This document shows, piece after piece, positions 11,166 to 21,929 of a stretch of 64,000 bases of DNA. Position 1 is the stretch's first letter; each line of letters starts with the position of its first letter. The notes under the pieces are model-generated. The model saw only the letters and a list, made by a program, of their open reading frames with translations, searched no databases and had not been told where the DNA came from. Origin of the DNA: Scilla litardierei (Eukaryota > Streptophyta > Magnoliopsida > Asparagales > Asparagaceae); assembly GCA_030789695.1 (NCBI GenBank), contig CM061142.1:49169987-49233986 (forward strand), written 5' to 3'. The position numbers were made by a program, and so were the translations under genes.

Positions 11166-11561
11166 CTAGCATTTTTCACAGGCCTGGACATAAGCGTGGG
11201 TGTCCTTAAAGAGGGTCAGCCAATAAAATACACTCTAAAGGATTTTCGTTGTTGTCTTATAGGCGCTCGCGTGACCTCCACACTGCAGATCATGGCAATG
11301 GGAAATTATGGAGGTCGCCTCAGTTTCAGGAATGCACCTTCGTATCACCCCATCATTACAGGTCTTGTACAAATGGGGGTCGTCCCAATAAAATTTACGG
11401 GCCTCATAAAAGAATTTCTTCTTCTGCTGATAGCTCACGTTGTGGGGGACGATGGCACAGGTCAGATAATTTGCAATGTCGACGTACCAAGGAGTCCAAG
11501 CGGAAGAGATGGAGAAGAGGTGCTCGTCAGGGAGTGAGTCATCAACCGGAGTAGCATTCAA
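11166..11561 (-). pseudogene. Element E integrase N-terminal zinc (HHCC) region, interrupted
   Basis: On the minus strand a frame carries the RNase H to integrase linker and the zinc-binding region: the His pair is in SHCHDLQCGGH, and the Cys pair is readable further on, just past a stop (a CEKC-type block near 11165-11190). A stop and frame change separate it from the integrase core, and a further frame change from RNase H. Pol is thus broken at both junctions. Confidence 0.75.
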
Positions 11562-12013
11562 ATCAAGGGTATAGGCATTCTGGACAAGTGATCGGCAACG
11601 ACATTCTCCTCCCCCTTCTTGTCTTTGGTTTCCAGGTCAAATTCCTGGAGGAGGAGAATCCATCTAATGAGCCGTGGCTTAGCCTCCTTCTTGTTCAGTA
11701 GGTATTTGAGAGCCACGTGATCCGTGTGCACGATCAAATTTGCACCAACGAGATATTGCCGGAACTTGTCCATGGCATAGATGACTGCTAGCAATTCTTT
11801 CTCCGTGGTCGTATAATTTCTTTGGGCAACGTCAAGGGTCTTGCTCGTGTAATATATAACATGCAGATTTTTATCCTTCCTCTGCCCCAAGACGGCTCCA
11901 ACGGCATAATCACTAGCGTCGCACATTAGCTCGAAAGGTAAATTCCAGTCCGGCGGCTGAATCACGGGTGCGGAAATCAGGCTTGATTCAGAAGGCGGAA
12001 GGCTTCCATACAC
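11558..12013 (-). pseudogene. Element E RNase H
   Basis: This is the Gypsy RNase H (RT_RNaseH-type) that would degrade the RNA template. Visible blocks are [18 protein letters not shown] (first Asp), [15 protein letters not shown] (Glu), [12 protein letters not shown] (Asp) and VVADHLSR (final Asp/His), so the catalytic set looks complete. It overlaps the RT frame by about 37 bases in a different frame, a frameshift within what should be one polyprotein. Confidence 0.85.
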
Positions 12014-13110
12014 TCATCGTTGAAGACGAAAGGTGCATCCTTCACGAGGAGTTGGGTCAGCGGCCTGGAAATCTTGGAGAAGTCTTTTATGAAGCGGCGG
12101 TAAAATCCTGTGTGCCCTAAAAAACCACGGACCCCTCGAAGATTGATCAGAGGCGGAAGCTTTTCAATCACCTCAACTTTCGCCTTATCTACCTCGATTC
12201 CCCTTAAAGAGATGACGTGTCCTAGAACAACTCCTTCTTGGACCATGAAATGACATTTCTCCCAGTTCAGGACTAGACCCTTGTCTTGACATCTCTCTAG
12301 GACTTTAGTTAGATTGCTGAGGCATGAGTAAAACTCTGTTCCATAGACGGAAAAATCGTTCATGAAAACCTCCATGATATCCTGGGAGTAGTCGGAAAAG
12401 ATTACCGGCATTAGTCTTTGGAATGTAGTCGGGGCGTTACAAAGCCCAAACGGAATTCCCCTATATGCATATGTCCCAAATGGATAGGTAAAAGTCGTCT
12501 TCTCTTGGTCGTCATTATGGATGGGGATTTGAAGAAAACCAGAGTACCCGTGCATAAAGCAGAAGTAGTTGTGCTTTGCCAGCCTCTCGAGCATCTGATC
12601 AATGAAAGGGAGAGGGTAGTGATCATTCCTCGTGGCCTTGTTCAGCTTTCTGTAGTCAATGCACATCCGGTACCCTGTGACGGTCCTCGTAGGTATGAGC
12701 TCGTTTTTCTCGTTGCAAATCACCGTCATTCCGCCGTTCTTGGGTACAACATGCACCGGGCTAACCCAGCGACTGTCGGAGATAGGGTATATGATACCGG
12801 CATGTAGAAGTCTAACAATCTCCTTTTTGACCACCTCCATCATGATGGGATTTAGTCTCCGTTGCAGCTCAATTGAGGAGGCTTGCTCATCCTCAAGCAG
12901 TATCATATGTGAGCAGAGCCCCAAGCTAACTCCTTTCAAGTCTTCAATTGCATACCCGAAAACGCTCTTAAACCTCTTTAAAACACCAAGAAGTTTGGTC
13001 ATCTGGTCTTTAGGCAGCGAGGAGTTCACTATGACCGGCAGGTTCGAATCCTTCCCCAAATATTCATACTTTAGTCCCGGGGGAAACTCTTTCATCTCAA
13101 CTTCATGGGG
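11977..13110 (-). pseudogene. Element E reverse transcriptase with two catalytic Asp substitutions
   Basis: Athila-type RT starting near the conserved PPGLKYEYLG block. The fingers and palm motifs are clear (HVVPKNGGMTV, RMCIDYRKLNKATRNDHYPL, FGLCNAPTTFQ). In motif A the sequence is CFMHGYSGF, with His in place of the catalytic Asp. In the usual FMDD motif the sequence is FMNDFSVYG, with Asn in place of the first Asp. Two of the three catalytic carboxylates are therefore lost and the enzyme should be inactive even without the frameshifts. Confidence 0.88.
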
Positions 13111-13976
13111 ACCCGACGCATATTTCTCATGCTGAGCATCCTCTAGCTAAAGGACTTCTTCGTGGGTCTCCTGAAAGCTAGCATCCAGTACCTCACTCCC
13201 AGCTGTGGTTTCGCATGGCAGAGCCTCGCAAGGTAACGAGGGGACAGGGAGGTTGGCTCTGGGTCTCTCTCAAGCTCATAATAATTATCTGGGAAGAAGG
13301 CTTCAACGTGGAAACAGGTTTCAACAGTCGATGGTTCCCCTCCACTGCTTCAGGCTTCTTCATTTTCCAAGATTCGAGATGCTCTATAAAAGTCTGTAAA
13401 GAATAGATCGATTCTTGTCCAATGTGCTCGACAGACTCTGCCTGATAGCTCCTAACAAAACTCCTCATAGGTGAACAATTCTTCTCTACTGAATTCGGAA
13501 CTGTGCACGTCAATATACGCAACTTCGTCTGAAGGGAGGAGAGTTGTCGTGACTGGGTGTTGCTGCGTATCATGATACCTCCTCTGATTTTCCACAGCAG
13601 CAGACAGAAGGGATAGAATGTTCGAGGCATTTAGGTATTCTGTCAAACTCTGTGCCAGGCAGCGGATGTGGTATGAATGATCCCAGATATCCCCCGAAAC
13701 GATACACAACATCCTTGTCGGGGAGCAGAAAACCTGTGTGAAAAGGAGGGAGAGAGAACTGCACAGATAGAAAACACGTCAAAAGCACCAGTTGCATGAA
13801 TGGGAGGTGAGGAGTAGCAACGGCAGCATGGCAACGCAGTCGGCCAATTTTATACAACTAATATTTACATTATGTCCAAGTAAAATCAAAAAGTGTAGAA
13901 TGCGAAAATTATTGCGAGATAGAGATGTGAGCTATACTCAAGGGTTCAAAAGGTCCAAAAATAACAAGCACGTTGC
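13111..13976 (-). other. Stretch between primer site and RT of element E; gag absent
   Basis: Several short minus-strand frames with stops occupy the place where gag and protease (over 2 kb in this clade) should be. Some text just upstream of RT can be read continuously with it, but no retrotransposon gag block, zinc knuckle or DLG protease motif is present. This is best explained as an internal deletion with decay. Confidence 0.6.
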
Positions 13977-13995
13977 CTCCCCGACAACGGTGCCT
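13977..13995 (-). other. Primer binding site of element E (tRNA-Asp type)
   Basis: The minus strand reads AGGCACCGTTGTCGGGGAG, a slightly degraded form of the TGGCGCCGTTGCCGGGGA primer site typical of Athila and Tat elements. The sequence just outside it (a GCACTTGCGGTTACAAATA block at about 14060 on the minus strand) is the usual U5 neighbourhood for such sites. Confidence 0.8.
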
Positions 13996-13996
13996 T

Positions 13997-15697
13997 AAAG
14001 CTTGACGTCCCCACGTTGTGGTGCATGCCATAAAACGTGATTGGGGGCGTGAGATTTAAATATTTGTAACCGCAAGTGCACGGTGTTGTAGTGTGGCTTG
14101 GGGGTCAAACTCAGGGAGGCGTGATTGTGCTTGTGTCAGAAAGGACCAAATTCACCCCATGGGTGAGCTAGCCCGAATCGGTAGGTGGGTTGTCACGGAA
14201 ATAGAATGCGAGGGATAAACAATATAAAGGGAAACCCGGGACTTTGGTTTCCACCCTATCGCATGATTCTCACTAATACGACCTGCAGATAGTATAACGA
14301 TCGGAATTAGGGTCTAATGGTGAGACGTTGCCTCTAAGAGTGATACCAGCGTCCCATGGGCCCGATATTCCGGTCGATGCCCAGGATGATACGCCGGACT
14401 ACACGGGTTCGGTCAGTGGGAATTCCCATTTCCATTAATACTGACCGACTCCAGGAGCACTAAGCTCGTAACGATAACTCCCAACATCTCGTCCTGCCAT
14501 TCCCACGCGCTAGGATTCGATGTCTACGCTAAGGGCGTGAGCAATGGCTAGGGAGTCAACCGCCAAGTTTATTCCCCCTTGACCCAACGGTCAAAGGCGG
14601 TCTTTTTTCCGCCGATGAAAATGAAACACCCTGCATAACCAATAGATTCTTAATCACTATCGATTTCCTAGTCTTATGGACGCATCAGGGAGAACCCACG
14701 AAGGGGTTTCCACCAAAATCATAAATTAGGGAACTACTCACACATATTAGCTAAAAAGCAATCTAAATAAAAATCGACCGTTAAAAACATAATCAGGCGA
14801 TTGAAATGCAATAGTAGCAATGCAATTAAGATAATATCAAAGTTTGGTAAAGATCGGAATACTTACAAATGACTATAAAATTACAGCCGTCACAAGAGAG
14901 AAAAACAGTAAAAAAATTACAACAGCCCCCGTTTCTGGAAGCCTAGGGTTTATATATATAGAAAACGAAGTCACCTTATCGGGTGAAGAATCAACCGATC
15001 GGGTGACCTGCTGCGATCTTCGACAGCGTCTTCAGAAACTTTACCCGGTCAGGCGGCACAGTCGGTTGGCGGAAGCAGCTCGTCGTTTGGATCTTGAGCT
15101 CATCGGGTGAACCAATCGGGTGAGCTCTCCCGGGTCGTGTCTTTGAGGAAACAGCTACAGATGAACCGATCGGGTGAATATCACCCGATCGGTTGGATTT
15201 CAGCTCCAATTTCCCGAGAAGTTCGTCGTGTTGAACCGGTCGTCGAACCGGTCGGTTGATGCTCTCGTAGCTTCAGCTGCTGTCCGGGTGGTGCACACGT
15301 GCATCACCCGATCGGTTGACTGTGTCCAACCGATCGGGTGGGGGCTGAAAGATGACGATCTTCGTCGTTTGACCCCCTGGATCATGCGTGACTCCTCCCG
15401 TTGCTCCGGGGACTTACGATATCTTCGTTATGTGTCCCCTATGCTGGCAAACTCCTGCAAACACACACAAAACACGGAAAAGTGAAAGAAAACAAGAAAA
15501 CACGAGAAAATGGATACGAGATGGCGGAAAATAGCAGAAAAACACAAAGAAGACGTGCGTGGATATATAAAATATACACACACACGTCAGTATGCTTGCG
15601 TAAAGTGCCAGGAATTCGCATTTGGGATACATCTAGCACTTGGTGTTCGTGCCATTGCTAGGTGGCTTCTAGGTGTTAGTTGCGGCCATATCAAATT
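13997..15697. repeat. LTR-like block between two outward-facing primer sites (E and F)
   Basis: The left part (13997-14978) reads as R-U5 of a minus-strand LTR, with TATATATA plus a CCCTAGG motif at about 14945-14957. The middle (14979-15343) is a palindromic array. The right part (15344-15697) leads on the plus strand through GGATATATAAAATATA (near 15562) to a second primer site at 15700. It may be two head-to-head LTRs fused by deletion or recombination. No internal LTR edge could be fixed. Confidence 0.6.
14979..15343. repeat. Palindromic array in the shared LTR block
   Basis: Repeats of ACCGATCGGGTGA and its complement occur, including a perfect inverted pair ACCGATCGGGTGA-ATA-TCACCCGATCGGT near 15165-15195. 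Motif and flanks match the element E spacer array at 9638-9992, so this block most likely belongs to E. Confidence 0.75.
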
Positions 15698-15699
15698 TT

Positions 15700-15717
15700 T
15701 GGCACCGTTGCCGAGGA
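15700..15717 (+). other. Primer binding site of element F (tRNA-Asp type)
   Basis: The plus strand reads TGGCACCGTTGCCGAGGA, close to the Athila/Tat primer site and preceded by AAATTTT as usual. It opens the plus-strand element F. Confidence 0.85.
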
Positions 15718-15850
15718 AGGTAATAGTGTTACTTAGGTTATTTTTCTATTGACGAATTTGTTAGCAAATGTTATCATCTCTTATCTTTCCAGACTTTTTA
15801 TTTTTTTATTACTTTGCTATTGACGGTATTTTTCTGAGTTCTTGTTATGC

Positions 15851-18345
15851 ATGAACACTCGCCTTAGGAGGCTTGACAAAGAATTATTATTTGACCCCGA
15901 GATCGAAAAGGTCGCAAGAAGGCATATAGCAGAGAAAAGGAGTCAGACTACTATAGATCCAATGGCAGAGGGAAATATTTCTCCTCCACGCAAAGGGTCC
16001 ATTTTGGACTATATTAAGCCGAATTTCATAGGTGCTTCTTCTATCTTGAGGTCGCAGCTGGCGGCAGAAAGTTTTGAGCTCAAGACTGGGTTGATAAATT
16101 TGATGCAGCATGGCCACTTTCATAGGCATCCTCATGAAAACCCAACCCACCATATAGACACATTCTTGGTGAAGTGAGACACATTCTATACTAAAGACGT
16201 GAGTGAAGATGCTATCAGGCTCAGACTATTCCCATTCACTCTGAGGGACAAGGCCTCCTATTGGTTGCAAGTTCATCCTTCTAATACCTTCACGACTTGG
16301 GAGCAGTTGGCTACCGCCTTTGTGAACAAGTTTTATCCACCGTCCAATACGGTGAGGATTCGAGGAGTGATCTCAAATTTTAAGTAACTTCCTCAGGACT
16401 CATTGTACGAGGCTTGGGAAAGATTCAAAGACCTGTAGCATCAATTACTGCACCATGGAGTCGTGGAGTGGGATCTTGTTCAGAGCTTCTATAATGGGCT
16501 CCAACCAAGCACAAAGATGATTATCGATGCCTCCGCTCAAGGAGGTCTTTTGTATAAGCCATCTGATGAAGCTTTATCTTTGCTGGAACAAATGGCCACA
16601 AATACTCAGTAGTGGGGCGACGGACGCTCATCTACTAAAGGCCCCGAGGTAAAAATCGCTACCCATCTTGATAGTCATATTGAAACTCTTTGCAAACAGG
16701 TAGCGAGTATTGAACAGAGGTTGGATGCTATTCCAACTACTTCTAGAGCTCCAGCTTATCCCACAGATGAAGGCTATGCGGAGCAAGGCTATGCTCCTAA
16801 TGAAGGACCCTATGATGGAGCAGACATGCAAGCTAAGCATGTACACTTTTTAGCTGGAGAGGGAAGTAATCAATGGCAACATCCGACAGTGAGAAATCAT
16901 CCCGGATTTTCTTATGGTAACCCGAATGGAGGATTGCAACCTCCTCAGCAGCAGAGACCCCCACCACCTCATCAGTAACAAGGGCCACCTCCGCAACAAT
17001 ATGGGTTTAGGCCATCTGGGCCTTACAGATCACCGGTGTACAATTACCGTCAACAATAATATGCACCGGCGGATCCAAAACCCAATCTCGAGGCAACATT
17101 GGACACTTTCATGAGTGGGCAATACAAGATAAATGCAGAGAATTCCGCTCATTTCAAGTCTATCAACGATTCCATCGATGAGCTCACCGGTGAAATGTCC
17201 CAATTCATGAAGATGCAAGGGAGATTTCCTTCTCAGCCGGAGCCCAATCCTAGGGCCCAAGCAAATGCAGTGGTCGCAGTTACCATAAGAGGAGGAAAGA
17301 CTACCGACGCTGTCATGGTGCCTGTTTCTAGCAATGTGAGCCGAAAGCCATCTACTCATGCTCAAGATGAAGATGCAATGACCATTGAAAAGGACAAGGA
17401 AAAGGCTACAGAGGAACCCATGCTATTGAAGAGAGGGAGGATTCGCCTTCTACTTTGCCTACCACCACCACGGCACCGACGGATGCCACTGCCACTTCCA
17501 ACAAATCTATTCCAAAGGATGCCGCTAGGGACAAGGCAAGTCGACCTCCAGCTCCATATCATCAAAGGTTGGCACTAGCAAAGATGGAGAAGAAATACGC
17601 CAAGTTCTCCGAGCTCCTCAAAGGTATCCAATTGAACATCCCCTTTATGGACGCTATCATTGAAATCCCCACATACGCTTAGTTCTTGACGGATCTCATT
17701 ACGGGGAAGCGTAAGCAAGAAGAGGTGAAGCTCTTGGATAATTGCACCTCAGTTATTAAGCACCATCTACCGAAGACGTTGCCGGATCCCGAGAGTTTCA
17801 CGGTGCCGTGCTCCGTTGGCGGCACCCCTATTAGTAGAGCATTGATCGACTTGGGGGCAAACATTAGTCTGATGCCGCTCTCTATCTTTAAGAGGCTAAA
17901 CACTGGGACGGAGCTTGAGCCTACCAATATGAGCATTCAATTTGTGGATCACTCTATTACTTATCCGGTAGGCATCGCACACTTCATCATCCTTTAAATA
18001 CCGCCCAGGCTATGCGTGCCGGTAGATTTTGTGATTATGGCCATGCCAGAGAAAGGTAGCTCGTAGATCATACTGGGTCGTCCATTCATGGCGACGGCCG
18101 GAGTCTTGAGTGACGTCCATGAGGGGACGTTATCTCTGAACGTGGGAAATATTGATGTCCAATTCTGCTTGTAAAAGCCTATGAGGGAACGCCCACCGCT
18201 GGAAGACGCTAATTACTTTGATCTCTTGGAGGACGAAGCTACTCATGAACATACCATGGATGAGATTTCCAAAGATCCAATGAAGATGCGCTTGGACGAC
18301 GACGGCAACATCATATACAACAAGGCGGTGGCCGCCTACTTATGA
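15851..18345 (+). pseudogene. Element F gag-protease (Athila type) with many stops
   Basis: The chosen start is the Met at 15851 (MNTRLRRLDKE). The retrotransposon gag domain is clear: GVSEDAIRLRLFPFTLRDKA at about 16200 and LYEAWERFKDL at about 16410. A Pro/Gln-rich linker follows, then a protease region with ALIDLGANISLMPLSIFKRL near 17840, where the active-site Asp is intact. Stops at about 16175, 16384, 16437, 16609, 16976 and 17682 and a frameshift near 17450 kill the frame. Several stops stand at expected Gln codons, as C-to-T decay would produce. RT never follows; the element jumps to the post-pol motif. Confidence 0.87.
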
Positions 18346-18557
18346 GTCCTTGACGAGGAGCCCCCGGATATACACTTGCACAATCAAGAACAGGAGGCTA
18401 CTATCTCATTGGCCGCTGAGGGCCGACACGAAGCGGCGCACCAAATACCACCACACGAGATCATTGGAAAGCATGACGGGCATATCTCGTTGCGCCCAAC
18501 ATCATTCGTTGAAAATCTTGAGGGAGTCGAGCTTACGACTTAAAACAAGTACTTATC

Positions 18558-18790
18558 GGGAGGCAACCTGATTTCCTTTGCCTTATTTTTTATTTTTCTT
18601 TGTGTTTTTCTTTTCTTATTCAAAAACAAAATAAATACGTTTTTAATTCAACAAAATTACAAAAACATAAAAATTTGATGAGTTCTTCCTTCTACACGTT
18701 GAACAATAAGGAGAGCGCGCGTAACGATGAAATGAAGGAGAAGGAACCAAGAGGAGCACCTTAGAGAAATACAGGCTTGGAGAAAGAGTT
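18558..18790 (+). other. Post-pol motif and AT-rich spacer of element F
   Basis: GGGAGGCAACC (18558-18568), preceded by AAGTACTTATC, is the same short block seen after pol in element E (10125-10136, other strand). An AT-rich tract without coding signal follows. Confidence 0.65.
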
Positions 18791-18796
18791 CCAGGT

Positions 18797-19334
18797 GACT
18801 CGATCGAGTAGCTATCCTACTCGGCCGAGCTGCAGAGAATTGGATAAAACATGCAAAAATGCGCTCTGGAAATCAAACTCGACTTGACCGAGTAGCACCC
18901 TACTCGGTCGAGCTACGGTCAGAGCTATAGAAAGCTGGAGGAGCAGGCAAAAAGTGGCTCTGGAAATTAATTATGACTCGACCGATTAGCATCCTACTCG
19001 GTCGAGCTACTGGCAGAGCCTAAAAGGTCGAAAAAGAGCACTCTGTTTCTAATTCGACTCGATCGAGTAGCTACCTACTCGATCGAGCTGCGGGGAGAGT
19101 CCAAAAAGTGCTAAAAAGGGCACTCTGGAAGCTTAATGGACTCGACCAAGTAGCTAGCCTACTCAGCCGAGGTGCAGGGAGAGCAAAAGAGAGATGAAAA
19201 CAACACTCTGTTTCAATTCAGCTCGACCGAGCTGAGTAAGCAGCTCGGTCGAGTACTAGGGCATAATTTCTGAGCTTAATTTCAAATTTTTATATTCTTT
19301 TTTTACTCGACCAAGCAGCTATTGCTGCTCGGCC
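18797..19334. repeat. Regular palindromic array upstream of element F second ORF
   Basis: Seven inverted repeats of the form CTCGACCGAGTAG-loop-CTACTCGGTCGAG start near 18798, 18885, 18973, 19055, 19140, 19213 and 19306, a spacing of about 73-93 bp. Each is followed by a conserved AGAG..AAAAAG..CTCTG linker. Position and design parallel the E spacer array, but the motif sequence is different. Confidence 0.82.
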
Positions 19335-19379
19335 CGAGTAGCGACTTACTCAGCCCGGGCCCACAAGCCAAACCGAGCT

Positions 19380-19555
19380 CGACTCGACTTATATTAATTC
19401 GACCTAACTCGAGCCATCACTAATCCTACTCGAAATCAGCCCCCCAAATCCCCGAGCTCTCCCCTAACCCTAGCCTTAACTCGACTCGACCTAACCCGCC
19501 ATCGTCGCCGCCGCGCTCTGCTCGAGTGCCACCGCTCCTCGCCTCCCGGTCCGCT

Positions 19556-19646
<91 letters not shown>

Positions 19647-20298
19647 TCCCCCTCTCTCCCTCTCCCTCTATCTATCTCTCTCTATCTCTCTCTCCGCCCC
19701 AAATCACTTCCTGTCGCCCTAGCTGCGGCAACTAGCTGGAGCAGTGCCGTCGGTGCCACCCAGCACCGGCGTCGCTTCCCCATCCCATCCCATCCTTCTC
19801 TTCCCCCATCTACCCCCCTTCCTCTCTCTACCCGATTTCTCTCTCTACCCCATTTCTCTCTCTACCCCCTTCCTTTCCCCCAAACCCCACCCCGCAGCAG
19901 CCCCTTGCTCTGGCGACTCATCGGAGCTGTGCACCTGAGCAGCCCCGAGCACACACAGTGCTCGGGTGGAGTAGCCACCCCCTTACTTCATCCACCTCAT
20001 CCCCCTCCCCATCTCCTCCAATTTCGAACCCCAACCCTAATTCTTTCAATACTAAACCCCAAACCCGATTTATTTTCTTAATGGCCTTCTAAATCAATTT
20101 AATATCTTATTACAGGTACACTTGAAGCTTCTTCGTGGATTTGAGGAGCCGGGTTTGGATCAGCTTGGGGGATAGCTTGGATTCGAGGCTTCGCACGTGC
20201 GTATTCCACTTTTGCTTTCACAGCTACGCTCGGTATTGGTTTACTCTTTCCACACTTTATTTTTATTACCATATCATCGTAGTTTGCCACTCTTGCAT
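19380..20298 (+). promoter_or_regulatory. Promoter/leader-like region before element F second ORF
   Basis: Downstream of the array are a TTATATTAA stretch (about 19388), a CCCTAACCCTAGCC telo-box run (about 19463-19476) and a long pyrimidine-rich leader including the (TC)n tract. A TATTACAG/GTACAC junction near 20110 could be a splice acceptor. The order matches the region upstream of the E second ORF. Promoter activity is inferred only. Confidence 0.4.
19555..19694. repeat. (TC)n microsatellite
   Basis: A nearly pure TC dinucleotide run of about 85 bp (19557-19642) is followed by an imperfect TCCC/TATC-interrupted extension to about 19694. It lies in the pyrimidine-rich leader of the F second ORF. 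Confidence 0.95.
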
Positions 20299-21929
20299 GA
20301 TGCCTCCTCGCCTTAGGCAGAGGAAGCCTCAGTCGACGAAGAGGAAGGCCACCACTGTCCCCTCCTCTTCTCGGCCTACACGACGCCCACGGTGTTCACC
20401 ATCACCCACACCCGAGTCATACTTGGACGATTCATCATCCTCGTCCGACTCGTCATGATCCCCTATACCCATGCCTCTAGCCATAGAGGCCCCACGCACC
20501 ACCCACACTACCGCTCCACCCATCCCCACTATCGCTCCTCTGTCTCGTCTAGTTCCACCACCACCCACCCTGAGGACATACGATATCGTCTTCAGGGACG
20601 ATGCTCACTGCGAGCATTTTATAGCCATGTCCCACGGCACCATCGTCCCCACCAGCTTCGCTCATATCCCCACCCTCCAGTTCCTTGGGCTCCTGCAGGG
20701 TGTCCACAAGCTTTACCAGGTCATAGGTTTTGACCGCCTCCTCACCATCCACGCGTGCACCTACACACGCCTCACCTTGAGACATTGAGCTCTATTGTCG
20801 TCATCCCAGCAGGTGATTGCATTAGCTTCCGGCTGCTTGACTGCGACGTAGTGGTCACACACGCCATGATCCGCACCCATTTTCATTTTCCCGTCATCCC
20901 CGACCTCACCCTCGTCTTCTCCTCGGACTTCGAGCCCACCGCATTCGATGCCGATTAGTTTTGGCATCGCATCACTGGTCTGCGAGGATATCGCCCTAGC
21001 AGGGCAAAATCCTCTTGTATCGTCCACCCATGTCTCTGCTAGCCCAGCGCCACCTCGCCACCACACTCTTTTCCAGGCCAGAGGTCGAAATACTCTCCCT
21101 ACCTGAGCTTTCCCATCTTATGGGGATGACTCGACTTCTACGCTTCCACCCTGACGGTACCCTCCACCCCTTCCTACTCTTCGACGCAACTCGCTGGCTA
21201 TGTCATCGCCTCCTTCAGACCGCCCACGCCGACACTGATATCTGCTGCGGTGGATTTTTCACCATTTTCGTCCAGATGCTCGGCCTTGCCCTTCATGCAC
21301 GTCTAGTGATTCCCACCGGGCCGACACACCTGACGATGGATGTGCTTACATGCATGTCCATCATCAGGCCGTATGGTAAGCGTCACTGGATTTACCTTCT
21401 AGGCACCCACCACGAGCAGCACCTCTCCTGCCCCGCCCCGACCTCACCCATGTCTCCCCAGTCATGCTTGATTGGCTCACTCCTTGCATTTTTCCTATCC
21501 CCCATCCACGTCTCCTGAACCTACCGATTCACCCACCTCGGAGCCCATAGCTGCAATCACACTTCCCGCACCTGTAGACCTCCTCACTTCCCTTCCCACC
21601 ACTCTATTTTCCACAGTTTCTCTATCTGGCACCACTTCTGCATCTGCATCAGCCGTTTTCTCAGAGAGCATCGTGGTGTCGGTCACCAATTCTGTCGCCA
21701 TGACGTCTCCCATTTCTGATGCTGCTGCTGCTTCTGTCTCTGCATCGGATCTCGGAACCATTCCACTCACATCCTCTTCCTTCGAGATCCCCGCTAGACC
21801 ACCCTCCCCTGACTTTCAGTTCAGACCCAGGGTATCTCTTTCCCGTGGGCACCATACGAGGGTGGTTTCTAGCAGTTCACGACCACCTCCTAGCTCCCGC
21901 ACCACGGACGCACGTCTCTCTGCGATGGA
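20299..21929 (+). pseudogene. Element F env-position ORF, first part (Athila ORF-like)
   Basis: The chosen start is the Met of MMPPRLRQRKPQ at 20297-20302. A basic Ser/Pro-rich N-terminus (about 60 residues) is followed by a globular region resembling the plant Athila second-ORF family: FAHIPTLQFLGLLQGV, then TRLTLR, later ICCGGFFTIFVQMLGLAL and LTMDVLTCMSIIRPYG. A Ser/Thr/Pro-rich tail begins near 21480. Stops and frameshifts occur at about 20457, 20786 and 20956. The frame is cut at 21929 by element C. This ORF sits where retroviral env would be, but no signal peptide or membrane segment is evident, so env function is not claimed. Confidence 0.7.
21925..21929. other. Target site duplication of element C, left copy (ATGGA)
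   Basis: ATGGA directly precedes the LTR start TGTTGTGCCC, and the same five bases directly follow the other end at 45760-45764. Confidence 0.92.

Larger units (their letters stand above)
9060..13996 (-). mobile_element. Element E: Athila-like Ty3/gypsy element, pol without gag
   Basis: The minus-strand order is primer site (13977-13995), a short region of broken ORFs, RT, RNase H, integrase, the end-of-pol motif GGGAGGCAACCC (10125-10136 complement), a spacer with a palindromic promoter-like block, and the start of a possible second ORF near 9177. Domain sequences (IPTRTVTGYRMCIDYRKLN, FGLCNAPTTFQRLM) are typical of the Athila clade. No retrotransposon gag or protease domain was found between the primer site and RT. 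The left end is replaced by element D. Confidence 0.82.

Noticed and set aside
10803..11554. Plus-strand frames of 101-137 codons opposite E pol
   Set aside because: Antisense shadows of the integrase and zinc region, where the minus strand has clear domain matches.
18797..19334. Regularly spaced palindromes resembling a CRISPR array
   Set aside because: The intervals are themselves conserved, units vary in length, no cas genes are present and the context is a plant retrotransposon.
19526..19735. A Ser-Leu repeat open frame
   Set aside because: Pure translation of the (TC)n microsatellite.
21495..21770. Minus-strand frame of 91 codons opposite the F second ORF
   Set aside because: Shadow of the Ser/Thr/Pro-rich plus-strand frame; composition mirrors it and no domain is seen.
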